From: Paracoccus marinaquae
Lineage (GTDB): Bacteria > Pseudomonadota > Alphaproteobacteria > Rhodobacterales > Rhodobacteraceae
Direction of reading: 5' to 3'
DNA length: 64,000 nucleotides
NCBI RefSeq assembly: GCF_018860165.1
Contig: NZ_JAHKNG010000015.1
Location: 1 to 64,000 of the forward strand
Below the pieces are notes generated by a model, which saw only the letters and a list, made by a program, of their open reading frames with translations, ran no database searches and was not told where the DNA came from. The translations under genes were made by a program, and so were the position numbers. Positions 45,755-55,217 of this stretch are shown here, piece by piece (position 1 is the first letter of the stretch; each line of letters starts with the position of its first letter).

Positions 45755-46427
45755 CAAGGTGGAACAGGTGGGTGAAGGCGGCCGCTGCCAGCAGCGGCAC
45801 CGCGATGTTCAGCACCGGGATCGTCAGGGCGATGGCGACGAGGGCACCCGCCGCGGTGATCGTGCCGATGTTGCGGCGCCGGATTTCGGTCGCCTGCGCT
45901 TCCTGCAGGTGTCGGCGCGCCGCCATCTGGAAGAACTCGCGCCCCAGCAGCCAGCCGTTCGCGGCATAGAACAGGATCGGCGCCAGCGGTCCCAGAAACG
46001 GCGTCAGGATCAGTGACAGCAGCGCCACGCCGATGACCGCCGCCATCACCGCAAGCGCTTCCAGAAGCCCGTCCATGAAATCCAGCGGCTGACCACGGCG
46101 CGACGGATAGTGGATCGCCTCGACGGCCTCGGCCACCCGCTCGGTGAACAGGCCGGCGAATCCTGCGGCCACGGGCGCCATCAGGAAGAAGCCCATCAGC
46201 GGGAACAGCGCCAGCGATCCCCAGGACAGGGCGCCGGCGACCTCGACCGTGCCGATCCAGGGCAGCGACAGGCTGTCCGGGGCCAGCAGGCGGATCAGCC
46301 AGAAGGCGCCGGCCTGAAGGACGACGAACAGAAGCAGCGTTAGCCCGACGCCGGCCAAGGCCAGCGACAGGATTCTTGGCCGCAGCAGGTCGCTGCAGCC
46401 AAGCGCAAGCGCCCGCGGAACGATCAT
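45711..46427 (-). CDS. EI24-domain membrane protein (CysZ-like)
   Basis: 238 residues from ATG 46427, about four to six membrane helices with pairs of Pro-Gly rich turns (LTPFLGPLAPILFYAANGWL). The C-terminal region with GREFFQMAARRH and the pattern GWLLGRE are typical of EI24/CysZ proteins. CysZ is a sulfate permease in enterobacteria; whether that applies here is unknown, though the window has a separate sulfate ABC importer. Starts within the end of the nitroreductase gene (4-base overlap). Confidence 0.82.
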   Translation of the reverse strand: MIVPRALALGCSDLLRPRILSLALAGVGLTLLLFVVLQAGAFWLIRLLAPDSLSLPWIGTVEVAGALSWGSLALFPLMGFFLMAPVAAGFAGLFTERVAEAVEAIHYPSRRGQPLDFMDGLLEALAVMAAVIGVALLSLILTPFLGPLAPILFYAANGWLLGREFFQMAARRHLQEAQATEIRRRNIGTITAAGALVAIALTIPVLNIAVPLLAAAAFTHLFHLVSGTAGPDPQYRRG

Positions 46428-46996
46428 TCCAGCCAGCTTGTCTTTGCGCCGATGTCGGGGCGGGGGCGTTCGGGCGGGGTTGCGCCGCGGCTGCCGATAT
46501 GGATCAGCCCGGCCACGCGCTCGCCTTCGCGCAGGCCCAGATGGGCGCGGCCGAACGCCTCGCTGACCGCCGCGTGACCCGTCAGCCAGGCCGCACCCCA
46601 GCCCGAGGCCAGCGCCGCGTTCAGCAGGCCGAGGCAGACCGCGCCTGCCGACAGGATCTGCTCCCATGCCGGGATCTTCGTGCCGGGTACGGGGGCCGAG
46701 ATCACTGCGACGATGACCGGCGAGGCAAAGGCCGAGGCGGCCTTGTCCGCTGCCGCCGCATCCTGTCCCTCGGCCAGCATCTCGCGGTGCAGGACCGGGG
46801 CCATCCGGTCCAGCGCCGCACGCTCGAGCACGACGAATCGCCATGGTTCCAGTTTGCCGTGATCGGGCGCGCGCGCGGCCAGCGTCAGCAGGCGCAGGAT
46901 CTCGGCCCGGTCGGGGGCGGGTCCGCTCAGCGTCTTCGGCGGATGCGAGCGGCGCGTCGCGAGAAAGCCCAATGCGGCGTCGTTGCGGTGATCCAT
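46424..46996 (-). CDS. Nitroreductase family protein (YdjA-like)
   Basis: FMN-dependent oxidoreductase fold, 190 residues. ATG 46996 has AAGGAG 6 bases upstream, better than ATG 47011. Landmarks: LATRRSHPPKTLSGP, ARAPDHGKLEPWRFVVLE, and GLLNAALASGWGAAWLTG. The pattern fits the short YdjA/TdsD-type rather than NfsA/NfsB. Substrate not known. Confidence 0.87.
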   Translation of the reverse strand: MDHRNDAALGFLATRRSHPPKTLSGPAPDRAEILRLLTLAARAPDHGKLEPWRFVVLERAALDRMAPVLHREMLAEGQDAAAADKAASAFASPVIVAVISAPVPGTKIPAWEQILSAGAVCLGLLNAALASGWGAAWLTGHAAVSEAFGRAHLGLREGERVAGLIHIGSRGATPPERPRPDIGAKTSWLE

Positions 46997-47113
46997 GCGC
47001 GTCTCCTTCATCCTGGCCCGAGCAGGGCGGGCGCCGCCGTTTTCACAGAGGACGGGCGGGCGTGCAAGCCGTCATGTCTTGCCCCCGGACCGCAGCCGGG
47101 CAAAGCTGCGCCC

Positions 47114-47362
47114 ATGACCGATCTATCGCATCTGGCGCGGCAGGGAGAACTGATCGCGCTGCGGGTCACGCCCCGGGCGCGGCGCAATGCCGTCAGCCTC
47201 GATGACGGCGTGATCCGCGTCCATGTGACCGCGCCGCCCGAGGATGGCAAGGCCAACGACGCGGTCGTCAGGCTGCTGGCCAAGGCCATGGGGGTGGCCA
47301 AGTCGCGGCTGGTCCTGGTGCGCGGTGCCAGTTCGCGCGACAAGCTGTTCCGGCTGGATTAA
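47114..47362 (+). CDS. DUF167 (YggU) family protein
   Basis: 82 residues with the family core ALRVTPRARRNAVSLDDG, VHVTAPPEDGKANDAVVRLLA and a C-terminal VRGASSRDKLFRL. Function unknown; YggU is a small alpha/beta protein. Convergent 4-base overlap with the next minus-strand gene. Confidence 0.88.
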   Translation: MTDLSHLARQGELIALRVTPRARRNAVSLDDGVIRVHVTAPPEDGKANDAVVRLLAKAMGVAKSRLVLVRGASSRDKLFRLD

Positions 47363-47607
47363 TCGGACCGGTTTTCCAGCCGGTAGTTTCCTTCGGGCAG
47401 GTTCAGGGCCAGGCGCAGTTCGGTCAGTTGCTGCAGGGTGAAGACGATCCGGGCGACCTCGTCGCCCTCGGGGTTCATCTGCTCGACCACCACCCGGTCG
47501 TCGAAGGTCAGGATGACGACATCCTCGTTCAGGGGGCGTGTGTTCGGCTCGGCCTCGTCGATCAGGGTGATGACGGTGGCGTCGAAGTCATGCTCGATGG
47601 TGAACAT
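47359..47607 (-). CDS. Conserved hypothetical protein of 82 residues
   Basis: ATG 47607 follows AAGGAG. Acidic beta-rich protein: MFTIEHDFDATVITLIDEAE, LNEDVVILTFDDRVVVEQMN, RIVFTLQQLTELRLALNLPE. No membrane segment or known motif. It looks like a genuine gene from its ribosome site and codon use; no family recognised. Confidence 0.65.
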   Translation of the reverse strand: MFTIEHDFDATVITLIDEAEPNTRPLNEDVVILTFDDRVVVEQMNPEGDEVARIVFTLQQLTELRLALNLPEGNYRLENRSD

Positions 47608-47749
47608 TCCGGTCTCCTTGCGTTGCCGTGACAATCGCGCGAAGCGGCGGGCACGGCAACCCGGCGGGGTTTGCACACGGGAAACCGGCGCGATAAGCTG
47701 ACATGAAAGCCGCGAACAACGCGGCTTCGGCATGTCACGAGGCGAAGCC

Positions 47750-48517
47750 ATGAGCAGGGGCATCACCATGCGGCGGGTAACGGGCGCCATTCTGGCCGGG
47801 CTTCTGGCCCTGTCGGCCTGTGCGCCGATCCCGGTCGAACAGACCCGGGGCCAGCCCCCCGCGCCGGGAACCGGACCGGCGCCGGATTACCGCAATGACG
47901 GCTCGCCCGAGGGGACCGCGCGCACCTTCATCGCGGTCATGCGCCGGATGGAGCCCGCGGTCGAGCGTGAATGCCTGCAGCGGCGCACCCAGCCGATCAA
48001 CTGTGACTTCCAGTTCGTCGTTGATGACCGGCCGGGGCTTGAACCCAATGCCTTCCAGACCGTCGATGACAGCGGCCGGCCGATCGTGGGCTTTACCCTG
48101 TCGCTGATCGCGGCGACCCGGAACGGCGACGAGATCGCCTTCGTGGTCGGGCACGAGGCCAGCCATCACATCCTGAACCATCTTGACCGCAAGGCGGGGG
48201 CCGCGGCTGCCGGCGCGGTCATCTTGGGCAGCATCGCCTCGATCTACGGAAGCGATGCGGCAGCCGTCGAGGCGGCCCAGCGGATCGGGGCGTCGGTCGG
48301 GTCGCGCTATTATTCCAAGGACTGGGAACTGCAGGCCGATTACCTGGGCGCCATCATGACGCTGAACGCCGGCTTCGACCCGGTGAATGGCGCGCGCTTC
48401 TTCGAGCGGATCCCCGACCCGGGCGACCATATCCTGGGCACCCATCCCTCGCGTGCCGCGCGGCTGGCGCAGGTCAACCGCGCCGTGGAAGACATGCGCA
48501 ACGGGCTCGCGCGCTGA
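47750..48517 (+). CDS. M48 family zinc metalloprotease, lipoprotein
   Basis: 255 residues from ATG 47750 (47732 and 47768 are alternatives). Lipobox LLALSAC gives Cys24 as lipidation site, so the protein is anchored in the periplasm. The M48 zinc motif HEASHH (135-140) with the third ligand Glu in DWELQADYLGA is complete, and a hydrophobic AAAAGAVILGSIASIYG follows the motif. Resembles Rhodobacteraceae M48 lipoproteins related to BepA/LoiP, which handle outer-membrane protein quality control. Confidence 0.87.
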   Translation: MSRGITMRRVTGAILAGLLALSACAPIPVEQTRGQPPAPGTGPAPDYRNDGSPEGTARTFIAVMRRMEPAVERECLQRRTQPINCDFQFVVDDRPGLEPNAFQTVDDSGRPIVGFTLSLIAATRNGDEIAFVVGHEASHHILNHLDRKAGAAAAGAVILGSIASIYGSDAAAVEAAQRIGASVGSRYYSKDWELQADYLGAIMTLNAGFDPVNGARFFERIPDPGDHILGTHPSRAARLAQVNRAVEDMRNGLAR

Positions 48518-48957
48518 TTCGTCAGATCAGTTTCGGCTTTCTGTAGCGCGCTTTGCGCGCCTGAAGGCGCCGCTGTGCCGCGGTCGAGGCCATCTGGCGA
48601 GTCGGATCGTCGCGATGCTGTCATCATGTCTTTTTAGCACTAAGCAAAAAATCGCCATATGCGCGAGCCGGGATCTTTGGGTATCGTGCCCGGGAAGATT
48701 GATGCGGGACCTTGTTGTTGTTGCAATGAAGCCGCAAGCCAATGGCCGCGTTGGAATTTGTGAATTATTATAATTTATATTCATATAGTTATGATAAATT
48801 CCAAGAAATTCTTGGATCAAACGGAAAAAGATGGACCTCTCAGTGCAGAAAAAGCTGGCATATCGGCGGTTTTTTGCTCTACTCACTTTAGCATGCGCAT
48901 AAGAAAGATGATGGGTCGCGTTCATCTGATGTGCCGAGGTGAGGGAGAGAGGTGCCC
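48518..48957. other. A/T-rich gene-free stretch with a 17-bp palindrome
   Basis: 440 bases. From 48640 on the composition drops sharply in G/C, with a run of A/T at about 48758-48800 (ATTATTATAATTTATATTCA and on) like a UP-type or curved element. A perfect 17-bp palindrome TCCAAGAAATTCTTGGA lies at 48800-48816. TTTTTT at about 48870 may end a short transcript. No coding frame was recognised. Confidence 0.5.
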
Positions 48958-49320
48958 ATGATCGGGGTGGTTGTTTGGAGCAATGCGGAAAAAGAGAAGG
49001 CGGTCGTCTGGTGCGAGGATCAGGCGTCACTGGCCTATCTGCAGGGCCGCGTTGAGCTTCTCGCCCCCGGAAGATGGCCGGAACCCGGTGATCTGGTCGA
49101 ACTTGACAGCGAACTGATCGGCAACCTGCGCCATGCGCGCCGCGTTTCGGTCCTGTCCGAGCGGGGCTGTCCGCAACTGCCCGAACTGCTGCGCAGCTCC
49201 GGCGGCGAGCGCGGCCGGGAATCGCATCTGCGGCTTGTTCCGGCCAGCGAACGGAAAGAGCGTGGCGGCTGCACCCCGCCTTTTCCGCCTCTGCCCGTGC
49301 GCGCCAGCGCGGGGCGCTGA
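48958..49320 (+). CDS. Hypothetical protein of 120 residues upstream of ilvI
   Basis: ATG 48958 has GAGAGAGG 5 bases upstream. N-terminal half: MIGVVVWSNAEKEKAVVWCE, then DLVELDSELIGNLRHARRVS; the C-terminal third is Pro/Arg/Gly-rich and probably disordered. The first part resembles an OB- or cold-shock-like beta barrel in pattern, but I cannot assign it. Ends 265 bases before ilvI and shares its direction. Confidence 0.65.
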   Translation: MIGVVVWSNAEKEKAVVWCEDQASLAYLQGRVELLAPGRWPEPGDLVELDSELIGNLRHARRVSVLSERGCPQLPELLRSSGGERGRESHLRLVPASERKERGGCTPPFPPLPVRASAGR

Positions 49321-49497
49321 CACCGCGCGGCACAGGCCACGCGACCCTTGCGGAGGCCGGGCCATCGGGGGGGGCAGGTTGACCTGTCTTTCCCGAAATG
49401 AGCGATCTGCGCGTCGGTTTGCTGACTGCGACGGCTAAAGCGCGCAAGATAATTTCAAATCCCGCCCGCCCCGCGTCATTTTATCCACAGAACCCCA

Positions 49498-49526
49498 TTG
49501 ACCATGCCGGGGCGTCTCCATAGTTT
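49498..49526 (+). promoter_or_regulatory. Candidate sigma-70 promoter of ilvI-ilvH
   Basis: TTGACC (49498-49503), a 17-base spacer and TAGTTT (49521-49526), 60 bases before the ilvI start. Spacing is ideal; the -10 match is 4 of 6. No attenuator-type leader peptide rich in branched-chain codons was seen between it and ilvI. Confidence 0.45.
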
Positions 49527-49585
49527 GCGCCGACGCTCGCGCGGAGAACCGCCGGGCGGAGAGCTTGTCTGATGGAGTAGAGAAA

Positions 49586-51340
49586 ATGTCCCGAATGATG
49601 ACGGGTGCGAGAATGGTTGTCGAAGCGCTGCGCGATCAGGGCGTCGATACCGTATTCGGCTATCCGGGCGGGGCGGTACTACCCATTTATGACGAGATTT
49701 TTCAGCAGAACGACATCACCCATGTCCTGGTCCGCCACGAACAGGGGGCCGTTCACATGGCCGAGGGCTATGCCCGTTCGACCGGCAAGCCCGGCGTCGT
49801 TCTGGTGACCTCGGGTCCGGGCGCCACCAATGCCGTCACCGGGCTGACCGATGCGCTGATGGATTCGATCCCGCTGGTCGTCCTGAGCGGGCAGGTCCCG
49901 ACCTTCATGATCGGCACCGACGGTTTCCAGGAGGCCGACACCGTCGGCATCACCCGGCCCTGCACCAAGCATAACTGGCTGGTCAAGGACACCGGCAAGC
50001 TGGCCGAAACCATCCACAAGGCGTTCCATGTCGCCACCTCGGGCCGGCCCGGTCCGGTTCTGGTCGATATTCCGAAGGACGTGCAGTTTGCCACCGACGA
50101 ATATATCAGTCCGAAACAGGTCGCGCCCGCCCGCTATCAGCCGGTGAAGAAGGGCGATATCGCCGCCATCACCCGGCTGGTCGAACTGATCGAACAGGCC
50201 GAACGGCCGGTCCTCTATACCGGCGGCGGGGTGATCAATTCCGGCCCCGGAGCCAGCCAGCTGCTGCGCGAACTGGCTGACGGGACCGGCTTTCCGGTCA
50301 CCTCGACGCTGATGGGTCTGGGCGCCTATCCCGCCTCGGGCAAGAACTGGATCGGGATGCTGGGCATGCATGGCCTCTACGAGGCCAATCTGGCGATGCA
50401 TGACTGCGACCTGATGATCAATATCGGCGCCCGTTTCGACGACCGCATCACCGGGCGGGTGGCCGATTTCAGCCCCGGATCGGTCAAGGCGCATATCGAT
50501 ATCGACCCGTCCTCGATCAACAAGGTCATTCATGTCGATCTTCCCATCGTCGGCGATGTCGGTCATGTGCTGGAAGACCTGCTGAAGATCTGGAAGTCGC
50601 GCGGCCGCAAGGTGAACAGCGCGGCCATGGGCAAGTGGTGGGAGAAGATCGAGGGCTGGAAATCGAAGAACTGCCTGTTCTTCCACAACAGCGACAAGAT
50701 CATCAAGCCGCAATACGCCCTGCAGCGGCTGGAGGCACTGACCAAGGGGCATGATCGCTATGTCACGACCGAGGTCGGCCAGCACCAGATGTGGGCGGCG
50801 CAATATCTGGGCTTCGACGGGCCGAACCGCTGGATGACCTCGGGCGGTCTGGGCACGATGGGCTATGGCTTGCCGGCCTCGATCGGTGTGCAGATGGCTC
50901 ATCCCGAGGCCCTGGTCATCAATGTCGCGGGCGATGCAAGCTGGCTGATGAACATGCAGGAAATGGGCACCGCGGTGCAGTTCCGCCTGCCAGTCAAGCA
51001 GTTCATCCTGAACAACGAACGCCTTGGCATGGTGCGGCAATGGCAGCAATTGCTGCATGGCGAGCGTTACAGCCAGAGCTGGTCGGACAGCCTGCCCGAT
51101 TTCGTGAAGCTGGCCGAAGCCTTCGGTTGCAAGGGGGCGCAGGTCCGGGATCCGAGTGATCTGGACGATGCGATCCAGCAGATGATCGATTATGACGGGC
51201 CGTTCATCCTCGACGTGCTGGTCGAGAAGCATGAGAACTGCTTTCCGATGATTCCGTCGGGCAAGCCGCATAACGAGATGCTGCTGGGCGATGCCGAAAC
51301 TGCGGGCGCGATCAAGTCCGACGGGGCGGTGCTGGTCTGA
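49586..51340 (+). CDS. ilvI: Acetolactate synthase large subunit
   Basis: Thiamine-diphosphate and FAD enzyme, first step of valine, leucine and isoleucine synthesis. 584 residues; ATG 49586 after GGAGTAG is chosen over ATG 49565. Seen: [36 protein letters not shown] (catalytic Glu), [20 protein letters not shown], and the TPP/Mg site [15 protein letters not shown]. ilvH follows 70 bases later. Confidence 0.95.
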   Translation: MSRMMTGARMVVEALRDQGVDTVFGYPGGAVLPIYDEIFQQNDITHVLVRHEQGAVHMAEGYARSTGKPGVVLVTSGPGATNAVTGLTDALMDSIPLVVLSGQVPTFMIGTDGFQEADTVGITRPCTKHNWLVKDTGKLAETIHKAFHVATSGRPGPVLVDIPKDVQFATDEYISPKQVAPARYQPVKKGDIAAITRLVELIEQAERPVLYTGGGVINSGPGASQLLRELADGTGFPVTSTLMGLGAYPASGKNWIGMLGMHGLYEANLAMHDCDLMINIGARFDDRITGRVADFSPGSVKAHIDIDPSSINKVIHVDLPIVGDVGHVLEDLLKIWKSRGRKVNSAAMGKWWEKIEGWKSKNCLFFHNSDKIIKPQYALQRLEALTKGHDRYVTTEVGQHQMWAAQYLGFDGPNRWMTSGGLGTMGYGLPASIGVQMAHPEALVINVAGDASWLMNMQEMGTAVQFRLPVKQFILNNERLGMVRQWQQLLHGERYSQSWSDSLPDFVKLAEAFGCKGAQVRDPSDLDDAIQQMIDYDGPFILDVLVEKHENCFPMIPSGKPHNEMLLGDAETAGAIKSDGAVLV

Positions 51341-51410
51341 AATCCGGGCAGCGGGGGCTGGCCTCCCGCACCACCCGGGGATACTTCTGCACAGATGATA
51401 GGGGCAGAGC

Positions 51411-51971
51411 ATGAATGCGTTGAACATCCACAAGGGCGCGACGAGCCATTCGGCCTATGACCTGCGCGACCCGAATGCCGAGATCGAGGAAAGCCATACT
51501 CTGGCCGTGCTGGTCGAGAACGAGCCCGGTGTACTGGCCCGCGTGATCGGGCTGTTTTCGGGCCGCGGCTACAATATCGACAGCCTGACCGTGGCCGAGG
51601 TGGACCATACCGGCCATCAGTCGCGGATCACGCTGGTGACGCGGGGAACGCCCGCAGTGATCGAGCAGATCAAGGCGCAACTGGGGCGAATCGTCCCGGT
51701 GCATGACGTGCATGACCTGACCGTCGAAGGACCGTCGGTCGAGCGTGAACTGGGCCTGTTCAAGGTCAGTGGGCAGGGTGAAAAGCGGGTCGAGGCGCTG
51801 CGGATCGGCGATATCTTCCGCGCCAATGTCGTCGATTCCACGCTCGAGAGCTTTGTCTTCGAGCTTGTCGGAACGCCGGGGAAACTGGATGCCTTTGCCG
51901 ATCTGATGCGCCCCCTCGGCCTGTCGGAACTGGCCCGGACCGGGGTGGCGGCGCTGGCGCGGGGCGCATGA
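51411..51971 (+). CDS. ilvH: Acetolactate synthase small (regulatory) subunit
   Basis: Regulatory partner carrying the valine-binding ACT domain. 186 residues: ACT at about 25-100 (HTLAVLVENEPGVLARVIGL, FSGRGYNIDSLTVAEVD), and the C-terminal ACT-like domain ending SFVFELVGTPGKLDAFADLM. The N-terminal about 22 residues are an unrelated extension. Codirectional with ilvI, one operon. Confidence 0.95.
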   Translation: MNALNIHKGATSHSAYDLRDPNAEIEESHTLAVLVENEPGVLARVIGLFSGRGYNIDSLTVAEVDHTGHQSRITLVTRGTPAVIEQIKAQLGRIVPVHDVHDLTVEGPSVERELGLFKVSGQGEKRVEALRIGDIFRANVVDSTLESFVFELVGTPGKLDAFADLMRPLGLSELARTGVAALARGA

Positions 51972-52339
51972 CGGGCAGGGCCGCGCGCCCTCGCCGGCAG
52001 AAGCGAGTTTTTCCTGCCAACTCGGATCGTTAACTGATCTGCACATTTGGCAGGGCCAATTTATGAACGCGCCAGAGAGCCGAGCCGTGGCATAAACATG
52101 GAACGGACAGGCTGTCGTCTTTCGGCATTTCAAAACCGCCCGTCCTGTAATCAAGTTGCTGATAATCATTGTATATTTTCCATGAATTTTGGGAATATAT
52201 GGATTATGCAATGAAATCTGGGATATCAGGTCTATTGAATGACTTCGATTTGCCTCGATTTCTTGACCGATATTTTGATTGGAGTATTCTGTTATATGAA
52301 ATCAACTTGAACCGGCTCAGCAGCGCGGGCCTTGGATAA
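51972..52339. other. A/T-rich gene-free stretch before the ATPase gene
   Basis: 368 bases. The part from about 52130 to 52315 is strikingly A/T-rich for this chromosome, with runs such as CATTGTATATTTTCCATGAA and ATTTTGATTGGAGTATTCTG. No coding frame recognised. Likely a promoter region for the ATPase gene, perhaps acquired with it. A similar A/T-rich region precedes the hypothetical gene at 48958. Confidence 0.5.
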
Positions 52340-54139
52340 TTGGATAACCGCCCCGCGGCGACAGCCTCCGGTAATACGCCCATGCTTCAGAATCGGCCCG
52401 TCACATCACAAGGCCCCTCCGGCCCGATCCAACTGGACGGGCGGCAAAAGGCGGGTTTCTGTCCGGCCTTGCGCGTGGTCCATGATCCGGCCTGGTTCTA
52501 TCCGGCCACCGAACATCGCCGGGCGGTGATCCGCGCCGAGACCGCGATCGAACAGCCCCGCCCGGTCACGTTGCTGATCGGCGGGGCCGGGATCGGCAAG
52601 ACGCTGCTGCAGCGGATGCTTGCCGCAAGATGCCGCGACAGGTTCCTGATTGCGCGGATCGATCGCCACGACCGCCTGCACAAGCAGCCCCTGCAAGCGG
52701 CCCTTGAGGCGTTCGGATTGAAGGTCGCCGATGCGCCGCCGGCCGAGTTGCTGGATCAGGCGAGGCTGTTCCTGCAGGAAGGTCAGCGCGACGGTCTGCG
52801 CCCATTGTTGATCGTCGACGATGCCCAGATGCTGTCCGAGCCGGATCTGGCGCAGATCAGGGTTCTGGCCGAGGCCGGAATGGCGGTACTTCTGGCAGGC
52901 CGCGACGACTTGTCGGGGCGGCTGGAGGCGTGGCGTGCCGACGACCTGATTGCCGATCAGGTTGACGTGCCGCCGTTCCGGGATTCCGAAACCGCGGGTT
53001 ATGTCCCGCATCGTTTCGCGCTTGCCCGATGCCCCTGTCATCGCGGGATTTCGCCCTTCGATGTCGGCAGTCTGAAAGTCCTGCATCACTGGTCGGGCGG
53101 TGTTCCGGGGGTTCTGAACGACTTGATGCAGCATTGCCTGCGGGCCGCCGGGGCAACCGGAACGGCGGTGATCGGCGCCGGATTTGTCGATAACTGCCTT
53201 CGGGGGACGGCAATCGCGCCGCCGGTCGTCCTGTCGCCGGCAAAAGCGGACACAGGACAGGCGAAACCTTCCGCCGATCGGTCAGCGGCAGATGCCGCCC
53301 CGATCGATGACCCGAAAACCCCTTTACCTCCGCTGCGCGCCGTTCCCGCCGGCTATCTGGTCTCTGCCGAGACTTCCGGACGCTGGCCTGGCGCCGCGGG
53401 GCTGATCCTGCTGGTTCTTCCGGTGCTGGCCGTGGTCGGCCTTGGCCTGTGGTGGCTGCAGCGGCCGGATCCGGCGGGGGAGGTGCCCGAGGCCATCGCC
53501 ATCGCGCCGGCGACAATCGCGGACCGGTCCATGGGGTCCGAGTTGCCAGAGGTGGCGGATGCGTCGCCCGATGCACCTCACCTGCCGCCCGTGACCGAAC
53601 TTTCGACCCCGCCGGATCCGGTTGTGCTGATGGACGAGGCTCTTGCCGCCGGACCGGATCAGGCGGCAAGGGCCGCCCTTCTTTATCAGCGCGCGGCGTT
53701 ATGGGGGCAGCCGCGGGCCGCCTATTATCTGGGGCAGGCCTTCGAGACCGGCGAAGGTGTCAGCCCCGACCTCAACCGTGCGCGCGGCTGGTACAGCCTT
53801 GCCATCGGCGTCTGGGGGGCCGAGCAGCGTCTCGGGGCACTGGCCGGGAATGCCCCTCCTGCGGGCAGGGTTGCAGCACCAGTGCCGACCATGCAGGCCG
53901 CCTATCCCGATGGTCGCGTCGAAATCCACTGGCAAAATGGCGAGGGCGACAGCCCGGCAGGGTTCCTGATCGAATATGTGACGGCCGACGGAGGCGGGGA
54001 GATCCAGCGGATCGAGACCGAACGCACCGCGATCCTGCTGCCGGGGCCGGTCGAGCGTTGGCGGGTGATCGCCTTGGGCAGAACCGCAGCAGACGCGGAG
54101 GCGAGCGGTTGGAATACCGCCTCGCCGCCGCAGCCCTGA
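52340..54139 (+). CDS. ExeA-like AAA ATPase with transmembrane segment, Sel1-like repeat and C-terminal domain
   Basis: 599 residues from TTG 52340 (ATG 52382 is the alternative, 14 residues shorter). Cytoplasmic ATPase domain about 45-290: opening FYPATEHRRAVIRAE, Walker A GGAGIGKT (81-88), Walker B LLIVDDAQ (156-163), WSGGVPGVLNDLMQ, as in ExeA/GspA-type ATPases of secretion systems. One membrane helix at 352-373 leads to a periplasmic part with a Sel1/TPR-like repeat (about 446-500, RAAYYLGQAFETGEGVSPDL) and a final beta-rich segment of fibronectin-III pattern. No other secretion genes are near. Ends back-to-back (0 bp) with the TAXI gene on the other strand. Confidence 0.78.
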   Translation: MDNRPAATASGNTPMLQNRPVTSQGPSGPIQLDGRQKAGFCPALRVVHDPAWFYPATEHRRAVIRAETAIEQPRPVTLLIGGAGIGKTLLQRMLAARCRDRFLIARIDRHDRLHKQPLQAALEAFGLKVADAPPAELLDQARLFLQEGQRDGLRPLLIVDDAQMLSEPDLAQIRVLAEAGMAVLLAGRDDLSGRLEAWRADDLIADQVDVPPFRDSETAGYVPHRFALARCPCHRGISPFDVGSLKVLHHWSGGVPGVLNDLMQHCLRAAGATGTAVIGAGFVDNCLRGTAIAPPVVLSPAKADTGQAKPSADRSAADAAPIDDPKTPLPPLRAVPAGYLVSAETSGRWPGAAGLILLVLPVLAVVGLGLWWLQRPDPAGEVPEAIAIAPATIADRSMGSELPEVADASPDAPHLPPVTELSTPPDPVVLMDEALAAGPDQAARAALLYQRAALWGQPRAAYYLGQAFETGEGVSPDLNRARGWYSLAIGVWGAEQRLGALAGNAPPAGRVAAPVPTMQAAYPDGRVEIHWQNGEGDSPAGFLIEYVTADGGGEIQRIETERTAILLPGPVERWRVIALGRTAADAEASGWNTASPPQP

Positions 54140-55186
54140 TCAGCAGCCCATCACCTCGCAAATGCTACGACGATAGACCTCGTTGGCTTCGCTTTCCGGG
54201 CTGTTGTTCGTCGTCGGCGCGGTGCAGCTGGCCACATAGCCCGGGCTGATGCCGCGGTTGACGCAGCCGCTGATATCCCAGCCCGGCGGGATCGCGGTCA
54301 GGTCGACATCCTGCCATTTCGGATGGCCGCTTGCCTTCAGTTCATCCAGATTCGTCAGGATCAGCGAGGACAGATCCGAGACGGCGCCGCAGGCCGCCCG
54401 GTGATAGGCATTGCCGTTCATCTGGTATTCAAAAGTCATCAGCACCGCCTTGACCGAGACCAGATCGACCGGTTCGGTCTGGAACGGATAGGTGTTCGCC
54501 GGCAGGGTCGAGGGGGTATAGACGCTGCGCAGGGTGTCATCGGCGATCGGTACCAGGTGGAACTGAGCGCCGTCGATGGCATTCTCGGAATAGAGCGAGG
54601 CGGGCGCGCCGGCGACATAGAAGAAGGCGTCGATATTGCCCGCCTTCAATTGCTCCAGCCCGTCAGCCGGCCCGATCAGCACCTTCTCGGCCGGCTCGAC
54701 CCCCGCCAGCGACAGCATCAGCGAGGCGGTCAGGAAGGTTCCGCTGTCCTCGACCCCGATTGCCACGCGCTTGCCGGTCAGATCGCGCAGTCCGGAAATG
54801 TCGTTCCGCGCGAGGATATGCACTTCTTCCTCGTAAAGCGGAAAGGCGATGCGCACGCCCCGGATGGTGCGGGCGACGACCGGATCCTGACTGGCGAAGG
54901 TCTGCATGTATTCCAGCACATCGTTCTGAACGATGCCGAACTGGGTGTAGCGCCGCTGCCGGACGCCAAGGAAATTTTCCAGCGAACCGGCGGTTTCCAC
55001 CACGCCCATATCCTTGCCGCAGGCGGACATCAGTTGCTGCATGTCGCGGCCGAACTGGATATAGGTTCCGGTCGATGCGCCGGTCATGATGTTGATGGTC
55101 GGCTCCTGCGCGTGACCGGGCAACACCGAGGCTCCGGCAAGGCCGGCGACGAACGCGAGGTTTCGCAAAACTCTGGGCAATCGCAT
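54140..55186 (-). CDS. TAXI-type solute-binding protein without a TRAP permease
   Basis: 348 residues with a Sec signal peptide (cleavage near GHAQ). TAXI landmarks: INIMTGASTGTYIQFGRDMQ, FGIVQNDVLEYM, GKRVAIGVEDSGTFLTASL and IDAFFYVAGAPA. The C-terminal about 50 residues form an extension with four Cys (ISGCVNR, VASCTAP, RSICEVMGC), the last being the final residue. No TRAP membrane component is adjacent. It lies 31 bases downstream of the coiled-coil gene, same strand, so one operon is likely. It may act as a ligand sensor rather than in transport; that is inference. Confidence 0.85.
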   Translation of the reverse strand: MRLPRVLRNLAFVAGLAGASVLPGHAQEPTINIMTGASTGTYIQFGRDMQQLMSACGKDMGVVETAGSLENFLGVRQRRYTQFGIVQNDVLEYMQTFASQDPVVARTIRGVRIAFPLYEEEVHILARNDISGLRDLTGKRVAIGVEDSGTFLTASLMLSLAGVEPAEKVLIGPADGLEQLKAGNIDAFFYVAGAPASLYSENAIDGAQFHLVPIADDTLRSVYTPSTLPANTYPFQTEPVDLVSVKAVLMTFEYQMNGNAYHRAACGAVSDLSSLILTNLDELKASGHPKWQDVDLTAIPPGWDISGCVNRGISPGYVASCTAPTTNNSPESEANEVYRRSICEVMGC

Positions 55187-55217
55187 GCTACTCTCCTTCG
55201 TGATGTGGTGCAGTCAT

